From contig DNGI01000461.1 of assembly GCA_003486645.1 (NCBI GenBank), forward strand, positions 1 through 9,393: DNA of 9,393 nucleotides, given 5' to 3'. The DNA comes from Cyanobacteria bacterium UBA11370. Lineage in GTDB: Bacteria > Cyanobacteriota > Cyanobacteriia > Cyanobacteriales > Coleofasciculaceae. Both the position numbers and the translations under genes were made by a program. The stretch's first letter is position 1. The number at the start of each line of letters is the position of its first letter. Under the pieces are notes generated by a model that was not told the origin of the DNA, did no database searches, and worked only from the letters and a program-made list of their open reading frames with translations. Positions 1 through 5,445 of the stretch are shown one piece after another.

Positions 1-138
1 TTTAACCACTGGCGGGTTATTGCGACTACTACCAGATCTCAGTAGTAACGTATCATGCAGTTTTTTTGCCTTCTCTGCTGCACCTTTTGCTAGTTGTAAA
101 ATTTCTAACAATTCTGCTTCAGTTGGTACGGGCTTCAT
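1..138 (-). CDS. 5' end of an unrecognised gene (partial)
   Basis: An open frame starts with ATG at 138-136 and stays open for 46 codons to the window edge. The protein begins MKPVPTEAELLEILQLAKGA and continues with a Lys/Ala/Glu-rich stretch that should form an amphipathic helix, then a Ser/Arg/Asn/Pro-rich turn. There is no signal peptide or membrane segment in the visible part, so a cytoplasmic protein is likely. A weak GAG lies a few bases upstream of the ATG. The gene diverges from the exported-protein genes to its right. I do not recognise the family, and the remainder lies outside the window. A chance open frame of this length is possible but the composition looks protein-like. Confidence 0.5.
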   Translation of the reverse strand, partial: MKPVPTEAELLEILQLAKGAAEKAKKLHDTLLLRSGSSRNNPPVVK

Positions 139-422
139 AGAACTCAACGTGACAGCCTACCATTAATGATTCTGTTTTTTGTAAACTAGCGATCGCCCTT
201 TCCTTTTCACCCCAACGTCAACACCCCAACAGCCTGTGGAAGTGCTAGCGGCTCAAAGTGTAGTTAGCAGTGAGATTTTTACGTCAGCCCTAACTAATCC
301 GCACAATTACTAATCATTCCCTACATTTAATATCAATGAAAAAACAACTAATTCACCGCATTCCTAATCAGGTGGAATCATGGGTTCCCAACACTGGAAA
401 CACTAAACCGAGTCGAACTGGA
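139..422. other. intergenic region with one HIP1 site and a possible C-terminal gene scrap
   Basis: This stretch separates the divergent left-edge gene from the first exported-protein gene. It holds a HIP1 octamer at 189-196. On the plus strand, 185-313 is open in one frame without any start codon near its left end. It reads like a protein C-terminus (around QQPVEVLAAQSVVSSEIF, stop TAA at 311-313). The stretch 377-422 resembles the DNA just before the second A copy (1707-1737), so it is part of the duplicated block. I see no convincing promoter or terminator. Confidence 0.4.
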
Positions 423-905
423 ATGATGAGGCACAAAGGTTTCATTAATGCTCTTATTTTTCTTGTTGCAGGGTCTTTAGGTCTATCTGCCTTTATCCTG
501 CCACCACAAGCAAGAAGTCAGGAAACAACCCCATACTGCGAAATAGCTCTGTCAAACGCCAAAAACCGTATCGAACAGGGGAGAGATATCATTGTCGAAA
601 TCGATATTAAAGATGGTAGTGAAAAATATCCCGATCACCCGGATGGTCGTCCAACGATTATTTGGCTGATAGTTGAGGGTAGTGCGGCTGAATCAGTGAT
701 GGAATCGCCAGTGTTTCAAAAAGCGATCGCTTCAGAAATCATCAAATCCTGCAATTCTGTTGGGGCAGTTTCCTTTAATCGATATCAAACTGGGTGGATT
801 TATACCATTGGTTTGATGAGAGATGGCACTATCCAAAAGTTTGGATGTGTAGATGATCCTGAGCAAGGTAGTCCATCTTGGGGACAACAGTGGTGGTGCG
901 ATTGA
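423..905 (+). CDS. exported four-cysteine protein of unknown function, copy A1
   Basis: This 160-residue protein starts MMRHKGFINALIFLVAGS, a basic head and hydrophobic core typical of a signal peptide, with likely cleavage near QARS/QETT. The mature part has four cysteines (PYCE, KSCN, FGCV, WWCD) that could form two disulfides, and it ends in a WGQ-x(3)-C motif. It is a clear paralogue of the gene at 2843-3388: they share LPPQARSQETT, KNRIEQGRDI, DGSEKYPD, GRPTII, SVMESPVFQ and SCNSVGAV. The frame is open from an ATG at 336, giving 189 residues, but I prefer the ATG at 423 because the signal peptide and the paralogue begin there. No clear ribosome binding site precedes either start. I recall similar uncharacterised exported proteins in cyanobacteria but know no function. 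An extracytoplasmic location is inferred. Confidence 0.8.
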   Translation: MMRHKGFINALIFLVAGSLGLSAFILPPQARSQETTPYCEIALSNAKNRIEQGRDIIVEIDIKDGSEKYPDHPDGRPTIIWLIVEGSAAESVMESPVFQKAIASEIIKSCNSVGAVSFNRYQTGWIYTIGLMRDGTIQKFGCVDDPEQGSPSWGQQWWCD

Positions 906-1001
906 GCCAGCGTAAAGGTTGTGTTTTGGGGATTATCCTACTTCTGGTTTAGATAATACCTCTACGCAGGTAAAAACATTACTATGAGGGATTCATCAAC
1001 C

Positions 1002-1721
1002 ATGAAATTGACTAGCGCAATTACTCTAACGATCAGTATGTGGGTGTTAAGTAGCTGGGGATGGGGAATTACTCAAGCTGCCGAACCTAGTTTGGGAAGT
1101 TCTTTTAAAGAATGGTGTCAACAGCAAGCCAATTTGTCAGCCGAGCGTCGAAAAACAGTAGAGGTGCTGTTAGAAGAAGTAGGTACAAGTGATTGTGAAC
1201 TCGCTGCCCAGAATCTGTCAAGTCGCACTGAGCTTTCCCTCCCGGAAGCCCCAATTACAGATCTCAGCCCTTTGGCCGGACTCACTAATCTGAAGGAGCT
1301 TTTCCTCAACCTCAACGAAATTACAGATATCAGCCCTTTAGCCAGACTCACAAATCTGGAGAAGCTTGGCATCACCGGAAACCAAATTACAGATGTAACG
1401 CCTCTGGTAGGACTCACAAACCTGACTGAGCTTTACCTCCAAAACAACGAAATCACAGATGTCAGCCCTCTGGCAGGACTCATAAATCTGAAGGATCTTC
1501 GCCTCAACAACAATCAAATTACAGATGTCAGCCCTCTAGCCAGACTCACAAATTTGTGGGTGCTTTACCTCAGCTACAACCAAATCACAGATATCAGTCC
1601 TCTAGCAGAACTCACAAATTTGCGGTTGCTTAACCTTACAGGCAATCCGATCGCAGAGCTAACTTGCCCAGTGTTTCCGCCAACGGTTTGCGATTTTGAG
1701 AAATCACCATGGGTACCCTAA
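1002..1721 (+). CDS. exported leucine-rich-repeat protein, internalin-like repeats
   Basis: The protein is 239 residues from ATG 1002, or 245 from the in-frame ATG at 984. I prefer 1002 because MKLTSAITLTISMWVL begins a normal signal peptide and GAGGG lies about ten bases upstream. After an N-terminal cap with two cysteines (KEWCQQQ, SDCELA) come about six and a half 22-residue repeats, nucleotides 1224-1664, with the pattern L-x-x-L-x-L-x-x-N-x-I-T-D-[IV]-[ST]-P-L. The array ends with a cysteine-containing cap (LTCPVFPPTVCDF). This is the SDS22/internalin type of LRR, which forms a curved solenoid that binds proteins or other ligands. The target is unknown; an extracytoplasmic location is inferred. 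The last codons (SPWVP, stop) lie in DNA that also occurs upstream of copy A1, so the 3' end sits on a duplication junction. Confidence 0.88.
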   Translation: MKLTSAITLTISMWVLSSWGWGITQAAEPSLGSSFKEWCQQQANLSAERRKTVEVLLEEVGTSDCELAAQNLSSRTELSLPEAPITDLSPLAGLTNLKELFLNLNEITDISPLARLTNLEKLGITGNQITDVTPLVGLTNLTELYLQNNEITDVSPLAGLINLKDLRLNNNQITDVSPLARLTNLWVLYLSYNQITDISPLAELTNLRLLNLTGNPIAELTCPVFPPTVCDFEKSPWVP

Positions 1722-1737
1722 ACTTAATCGAGCTGGA

Positions 1738-1962
1738 ATGATTAGGCACAAACGCTATTCAGCAAATTGCGATCGCCCCGACTTCTTGAATGAACCTCTT
1801 GCAAAAGTCGAAGTGACCCCCCTTAATCCCCCCGATGCGGGGGGAAAAAAGCTTGCTCCCTCTCCTTGTAGGGGAGGGCTGGGGAGGGGTTTTATGGATT
1901 TATGCAAGAGGTCTAATAAAGAGCAAGGTAGTCTATCTTGGGGACAGATCTGGTGCAACTGA
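1738..1962 (+). pseudogene. gutted second copy of the exported protein (A2 remnant) with repeat insert
   Basis: Both ends of this frame match copy A1 at the DNA level. The left end (about 1708-1752) resembles 378-437, including CTGGAATGAT and AGGCACAAA. The right end (1921-1975) resembles 861-915, keeping GAGCAAGGTAGT, ATCTTGGGGACA and CCAGCGTAAAGGTT beyond the stop. The protein ends EQGSLSWGQIWCN, matching EQGSPSWGQQWWCD in A1. The roughly 400 bases between are gone; in their place is a C/G-rich repeat element (1794-1912) and some unassigned sequence. The frame is nevertheless open for 74 codons across the element. The signal peptide core and the central conserved motifs are lost, so I call it a remnant. 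It could still be translated as a chimeric peptide. Confidence 0.75.
1794..1912. repeat. miniature repeat element with 10-bp terminal inverted repeats (MITE-like)
   Basis: The ends are ACCTCTTGCA (1794-1803) and TGCAAGAGGT (1903-1912), a perfect 10-bp inverted pair. Inside are two hairpins. CCCCCC 1828-1833 pairs with GGGGGG 1839-1844 across GATGC. CCCTCTCC 1858-1865 pairs with GGGGAGGG 1871-1878 across TTGTA, with one G-T pair. There is no coding capacity for a transposase. The sequence type matches, from memory, abundant non-coding repeats in filamentous cyanobacteria. No convincing target-site duplication is visible, so mobility is an inference. It sits inside the A2 remnant. Confidence 0.72.
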
Positions 1963-2014
1963 TCCAGCGTAAAGGTTTTATCTTCGTGACCACGAATACT
2001 GAAGGAATTTTCAG

Positions 2015-2716
2015 ATGAACCAGCCTTATCGAACCGTCGTTTGCATCTTAGCAACCGTTGCATGGCTCTCTCTTAGCAGTTATGCAAGGAATTCCACAGC
2101 CACTCAATCGCCAACGACTCAATCCGACAACTTGAGCATTTCAACAACAAGTTCACCTCCTTCAATTACCAGGGCGGCTGACTCTAAAACGTCCATCGCT
2201 CAAAATACGGAAAATTCCCGTTCTTCCGCTCAAAAAATGCAACAGTCTCAACAAACTATTCCCATCGTTACAACAGCCGATCTCCCCCCTGGATTTAATA
2301 TTCCTATTGCTATACCAACCTATCTCCCCTCTGGATTTTATCTGAAGCAATTTCTGGCGTTTGATGCCGGATACGTGGGGCAAGACACTTTTTACTACTC
2401 AATTGTCTATGAAGAAGTAGACAATTATTCCTGTTTAGAAATCTCTTCGGGTATTGATGGTACAGCGTTTGAATATTTAGGGCTATCAGAGACTTCGGTG
2501 AAGGTTTCGCAGGGTGAAGTCACTGTTTATTCCGGTAACGTGGAGGGCAAACCGATGATCATTGCTCTTGATTGGGGGAAACAGATTGGTCTGCCCTCCA
2601 GCGATTATCGAATGACGCTGATTTCCGGTTATGACAGTTCTGGTGGTGACGAATGCAACCCTGTAAGCATGGAAGAATTCATTAAGGTATTGCAATCACT
2701 GAAGCCACTAAAATGA
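2015..2716 (+). CDS. exported protein with Ser/Thr/Gln-rich linker, unknown function
   Basis: This 233-residue protein has a good ribosome binding site (AAGGA at 2002-2006, eight bases before the ATG). Residues 1-25 form a signal peptide (RTVVCILATVAWLSLSS). Residues 26-85 are low-complexity Ser/Thr/Gln/Asn, likely a flexible linker. From about residue 87 a folded domain follows with DLPPGFN and YLPSGFY motifs, a YYSIVYEE strand, two cysteines (140, 214) and a GxV-rich beta region. The LP-x-GF motifs vaguely recall DUF4367-like domains of other exported proteins; I do not rely on this. The gene lies between the A2 remnant and a scrap of an LRR gene that overlaps its last bases. It seems to have been inserted into, or to have survived within, the duplicated block. 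Its C-terminus (SLKPLK) may have been set by that junction. Confidence 0.78.
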   Translation: MNQPYRTVVCILATVAWLSLSSYARNSTATQSPTTQSDNLSISTTSSPPSITRAADSKTSIAQNTENSRSSAQKMQQSQQTIPIVTTADLPPGFNIPIAIPTYLPSGFYLKQFLAFDAGYVGQDTFYYSIVYEEVDNYSCLEISSGIDGTAFEYLGLSETSVKVSQGEVTVYSGNVEGKPMIIALDWGKQIGLPSSDYRMTLISGYDSSGGDECNPVSMEEFIKVLQSLKPLK

Positions 2717-2752
2717 ACTTTCTGATGTCACTCCTCTAGCCGGACTAACAAA
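2712..2752 (+). pseudogene. scrap of a second LRR gene
   Basis: Read in frame from 2712, this segment encodes NELSDVTPLAGLTK, exactly one repeat core of the LRR consensus N-x-[IL]-[ST]-D-V-[ST]-P-L-A-x-L-T. It aligns without gaps to 1512-1552 inside the intact LRR gene; over 2721-2750 I count 24 of 30 identical bases. It overlaps the stop codon of the gene at 2015-2716 in another frame and is followed by a stop a few codons later (TKTR, stop). It is too short to function. Confidence 0.65.
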
Positions 2753-2842
2753 AACCAGGTAAATCGTATCTATGAGGAGTTAACCCAGATAATTGTAGGA
2801 TAATCACGGCGATCACAAAACAGTCAAACAAGTCAATCTGGA

Positions 2843-3388
2843 ATGATTATGAACAAACATTTCATCAATGCTCTTGCTGTTATTACCGCAGGGTCTTTCG
2901 GTTTATCTGCTAGTATCCTGCCACCACAAGCAAGAAGCCAGGAAACAACCCAATCCTGCGAAATAGGTCTGTTAAATTCCAAAAATCGTATTGAACAAGG
3001 GAGAGATATCACTGTCACAATCGATATTATAGATGGCAGTGAAAAATATCCTGATTACCCTAATGGTCGCCCAACGATTATTTTTCTTTTTCTCGATTTT
3101 CCTGGGAGTTATGGATATCGTGGATATGATAGTGGTGGCAGTGTTGATGATGCGGTTTCAGTGATGGAATCACCAGTGTTTCAAAGAGCGATCGCCTCGG
3201 AAATCATCAACTCTTGCAATTCTGTGGGTGCAGTAACCTTTGTTCTCAAGGGGCAACCTCCGTGGGCTACTACGACGGGTTTGATGAGAGATGGCAGCAT
3301 CCAAAACTTTGAGTGTTTACTTCCTGATGAACTCCCTGATGATGATAGTCCATTTCTACCTTGGGGACAAGAATTGTGTAGCATTTGA
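2843..3388 (+). CDS. exported four-cysteine protein of unknown function, copy A3
   Basis: A 181-residue paralogue of copy A1. It opens MIMNKHFINALAVITAGSFG, a signal peptide, with the same LPPQARSQETT cleavage region. The ATG at 2849 is an alternative start, with a GGA six bases upstream. All four cysteines are kept (QSCE, NSCN, FECL, ELCS), as are KNRIEQGRDI, DGSEKYPD, VMESPVFQ, SEII and the GLMRDG-x-IQ-x-F block. Compared with A1 it carries about fourteen extra residues rich in Gly, Tyr and Asp after GRPTII (around GYRGYDSGGS), and an acidic segment before the final WGQ-x-x-C. Sharing of the cysteines and core in both intact copies suggests both are or were functional. Function unknown; extracytoplasmic location inferred. 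Confidence 0.8.
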   Translation: MIMNKHFINALAVITAGSFGLSASILPPQARSQETTQSCEIGLLNSKNRIEQGRDITVTIDIIDGSEKYPDYPNGRPTIIFLFLDFPGSYGYRGYDSGGSVDDAVSVMESPVFQRAIASEIINSCNSVGAVTFVLKGQPPWATTTGLMRDGSIQNFECLLPDELPDDDSPFLPWGQELCSI

Positions 3389-3594
3389 GCAAACCCGTGG
3401 ATACTAGTGAATTGAGCTACCAATTTGTTGAGAGTATCGTCAAAGATACAAATAGCGATGCTACTTTTATTGTTACAATCCGAGAAGGACAAAATTATCC
3501 CGTACCTCTGACAGATTACAGGCTCGATTTAAGCAAAAATACCCGGCGATTGGAAATCGCGGCTATAAAACCGAAGTCCGCCTACGCGGACTAA
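3385..3594 (+). pseudogene. truncated reading frame ending inside a repeat
   Basis: The frame overlaps the stop of copy A3 and would need a TTG start at 3385. It encodes ELSYQFVESIVKDT, IVTIREGQNYPVPL and TDYRLDLSKNT, which read like a genuine beta-rich protein C-terminal region. The last seventeen or so residues (from RRLEIAAIKPKSAYAD) are translated from the hairpin repeat that starts near 3545. I read it as a gene fragment cut at its 5' side by the A3 junction and at its 3' side by the repeat. No ribosome binding site is evident. I do not recognise the original family. Confidence 0.45.
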
Positions 3595-3650
3595 ATTGAG
3601 CCTGCGTAGGCAGGCTTTGTTTGTATAGCCCCAGGCTTCCAGCCTGTGGG
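3545..3650. repeat. multi-hairpin intergenic repeat element
   Basis: Four hairpins lie in a row. GCGATT 3546-3551 pairs with AATCGC 3555-3560. AGTCCGC 3575-3581 pairs with GCGGACT 3586-3592 around loop CTAC. AGCCTGC 3599-3605 pairs with GGCAGGCT ending at 3616 (seven pairs) around loop GTAG. CAGGCT 3632-3637 pairs with AGCCTG 3641-3646. An outer pair, GGCTATA 3561-3567 and TATAGCC 3624-3630, encloses the middle two. I recall close relatives as dispersed repeats in filamentous cyanobacteria. It may also end transcription from the left, but no U-tract is present. Confidence 0.72.
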
Positions 3651-3796
3651 CAATTTGCAACTTTGGGATGCTCCCCTCGATAGATAGCTCTGAAAGTAAC
3701 CGACTTCAGATGAACTCAGCTCTTGCACCACTCGCATTAAACCGCCTTGGGTCTGTGTTTACGCAGGCTAGCAAGTCAGTTTAGGGAAAATAAGTT
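3651..3796. other. intergenic gap between convergent units, no clear feature
   Basis: This stretch follows the hairpin repeat and precedes the stop of the minus-strand gene at 3797. I find no open frame, no stable hairpin with a T-run and no recognisable RNA. It is where transcripts from both sides should end. Confidence 0.4.
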
Positions 3797-4339
3797 TTAA
3801 TTCAAATAACAATATCCATAAGGTGATTGAATCGTTTTTGTTGCTATATTATTAGTGCCATTTTGAACAACGGTGATAGTGTAGGTTGTTTCTTCTGTAC
3901 AGGGATACTCCAGTATAAACGGAACATACTGTCCATAATAAGGAGTATATTGGGTAGAATAAAGTGTGACTTCTTGAGTTGCCTTAATTCTATAGTCTTC
4001 AACTAAACCTTCTGCTGGATTCTCTCTTCCTTTACCATATCCTTCAACAGTAATAGAATAAGTACCATCATAATCAGAAAAATCTGAAGCAAGATCTGAT
4101 TCTGTATCTTGCTGGAATTCTGCATTTTGGCTGATAAAAACCGACATAAAAATAGCCATTCCATTTCCATGAGGATTAGTTGGCTCTTCTACTAAAATTC
4201 CATTTTGATTATCGTAAATTTGAACTTTTATATCTTCAATGCCAAAGTAGACTTGGCTTGTAGCAGGAGTATTTATTCCTGAAAAAGCAACAGCAGCACC
4301 TAAAGTAGTTGCTAATAGATAGTTACCTAAAACTTTCAT
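3797..4339 (-). CDS. small exported protein of unknown function
   Basis: This 180-residue protein begins MKVLGNYLLATTLGAAVAF, a signal peptide with likely cleavage near PATS/QVYF. The mature part is rich in Tyr, Thr and acidic residues, with alternating beta-strand patterns (TYSITVEGYG, VTLYSTQYTPYYG, TYTITVVQNG) and two cysteines (YPCTEE and YGYCYLN) that could form a disulfide. This suggests a small extracytoplasmic beta-sandwich. No Shine-Dalgarno site is evident. The ATG overlaps by four bases (ATGA) the stop of a possible gene scrap upstream. The gene lies 137 bases downstream of the minus-strand gene at 4477-5043, so the two may be co-transcribed. I do not recognise the family. Confidence 0.72.
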   Translation of the reverse strand: MKVLGNYLLATTLGAAVAFSGINTPATSQVYFGIEDIKVQIYDNQNGILVEEPTNPHGNGMAIFMSVFISQNAEFQQDTESDLASDFSDYDGTYSITVEGYGKGRENPAEGLVEDYRIKATQEVTLYSTQYTPYYGQYVPFILEYPCTEETTYTITVVQNGTNNIATKTIQSPYGYCYLN

Positions 4340-4422
4340 AATAATGTTGTATCATGAATAATTGCCCAAGATTGACCATTCGGCTGATTAATAGCAACAA
4401 CTTCGTTTCCGACTAAAGCCTA
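4336..4422 (-). pseudogene. possible C-terminal scrap of a lost gene
   Basis: On the minus strand, the bases just upstream of the 3797-4339 gene read ALVGNEVVAINQPNGQSWAI then IHDTTLL and TGA. This looks like the end of a real protein. The TAG at 4422-4420 falls where a Trp codon (TGG) would fit the reading K-I-N-G-N-W-A-L-V, and a second stop lies seven codons further upstream. The TGA overlaps the next ATG as ATGA, the usual spacing for coupled genes. I infer a decayed upstream gene; a chance open frame of 27 codons is the alternative. Confidence 0.35.
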
Positions 4423-4476
4423 GTTTCCGTTAATTTTTCTTTAAATCTAAATTATCAAGCTAGTCAAGTAATCGCA

Positions 4477-5043
4477 TTATTCGATAGGTAAAAGCTGTTT
4501 GTTTTTCCAAATAAAATACTGAGTTTCTACATCAGGAGGAACGGTAGTGGATTGGATAGTTTCGGGTGGATTAACGATCAGGAGATTACTATCGAGGCGA
4601 AAGTCTAGTCCAACTGAAGAAGAAAAATTGGGAAAGTAGACAGCTCCCGTGTAGGCATCAACAATAGCAAATGCTTCGCAAATAGTACCACATCCCCAAG
4701 TCACAATTGTGTAGTGTTGGCCAAAGTTTGGACCATATTGAATACCATAATTTAGAGCATCTCTGAACGTGTAGGCATCAGGATGGCTATCAAAATCAAT
4801 AGGTGAGTGCTTACCTGTAAAAGGTACAGTATCAACAGGATAATCGTCGAAGGTAGGTGGGTTTGTAGGGTGGTCAACTTTAACGTTATTATCTTTAAGG
4901 CGAGTATTGGCTGTTGTTATAGGGTTAACAATTTCGGTGTATCCATTATGTTGAGCTATCGTCGCTGATGATTGGCTACAACTGCTGCTCAGTATTGTAG
5001 CTGTGAACAAGAAGCAAGAAAAGAAAGGGATTCTATTCATCAT
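4477..5043 (-). CDS. exported or lipid-anchored protein with WGCGT-x-C motif
   Basis: The protein has 188 residues. AAGGAA lies about seven bases before the first of two tandem ATG codons, supporting this start. The N-terminus (PFFSCFLFTATILSSSCS) is a signal sequence. Cys22 could be a lipid-attachment site, but LSSSC is not a canonical lipobox, so this is uncertain. The core, residues 93-138, contains FRDALNYG, GPNFGQHYTIVTWGCGT, C122 and AFAIVDAYTGAVYFP. I recall this WGCGT-x-C-x(3)-AIVDA-x-TG pattern from uncharacterised small exported proteins in varied bacteria; no function is known to me. The two nearby cysteines (118, 122) may form a disulfide or bind a ligand. The gene is divergent from a broken glycosyltransferase, and its promoter must lie in that remnant. 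Confidence 0.78.
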   Translation of the reverse strand: MMNRIPFFSCFLFTATILSSSCSQSSATIAQHNGYTEIVNPITTANTRLKDNNVKVDHPTNPPTFDDYPVDTVPFTGKHSPIDFDSHPDAYTFRDALNYGIQYGPNFGQHYTIVTWGCGTICEAFAIVDAYTGAVYFPNFSSSVGLDFRLDSNLLIVNPPETIQSTTVPPDVETQYFIWKNKQLLPIE

Positions 5044-5053
5044 TATTTTTCCT

Positions 5054-5445
5054 TGTTATAGACTACCCAACAATATGTCTTGTTGCTTCTACGAATGGCC
5101 GGAGTTAGTGCAACTTTACCGCGATGCTGATATTGTAGTCATTATCCTGGTAGAAAATAAGTTCGCTGCCGGAATTCAAGTCATGCACGAGGCTTTGGCG
5201 TGTCGGCGACCTGTCACCATAACCCGGACGCAAGGTATGAGTCAATACCTTGAGACTCCAGGAATGTAACGAGGTTTAATCCAGGCGATGTCGTGGGATT
5301 ACACCAAGCGATCGCTCATCTATTAAATCATCCTGAACAAGCCAAGGCACAGGCGCAACACGGGTACGAATTGCTTCTAAAGGAACGCAACAGCGATGGG
5401 TATGTCGAAGCGATCGCCAATCGACTCATTCATATCATGTCCGCT
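5054..5445 (+). pseudogene. C-terminal part of a glycosyltransferase, frameshifted
   Basis: Frame one (about 5054-5269) encodes FYEWPELVQLYRDADIVVI, FAAGIQVMHEALACRRPVTI and TRTQGMSQYLETPGM. This is the GT-B (family 4/GT1) donor-binding region, with the E-A-x-A-x-x-R-P-V motif near the nucleotide-sugar site. It stops at TAA 5267-5269. The match continues at once in another frame with VTRFNPGDVVGLHQAIAHLL and NHPEQAKAQAQHGYELLLKE, the usual C-terminal helices. Adding a single G at about 5266 (ATGTAACG to ATGGTAACG) restores one frame, so a one-base deletion is the likely lesion. The N-terminal two thirds of a normal ~380-420 residue enzyme are missing. Two HIP1 sites (5308-5315 and 5410-5417) lie within it. 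Confidence 0.82.

Noticed and set aside
336..422. N-terminal extension of copy A1 from the ATG at 336
   Set aside because: The paralogue at 2843 lacks it and it would bury the signal peptide behind 29 polar residues; this DNA is duplicated flank.
1118..1417. Minus-strand open frame opposite the LRR gene
   Set aside because: It mirrors the LRR repeats (periodic VSPAKGL-like segments) and has no start signal; it is a shadow of the plus-strand gene.
1224..1664. Regular 66-base repeats resembling a CRISPR array
   Set aside because: The repeats are coding, in phase with 22-residue LRR units, and there are no constant repeat plus unique spacer blocks.
1755..2063. Minus-strand open frame of about 100 codons
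   Set aside because: It runs through the miniature repeat element and both flanking genes; composition (Gly/Pro-rich from C/G tracts) is not protein-like.
3181..3492. Minus-strand open frame across the A3 end
   Set aside because: It is antisense to a well-supported gene and has no start signal.
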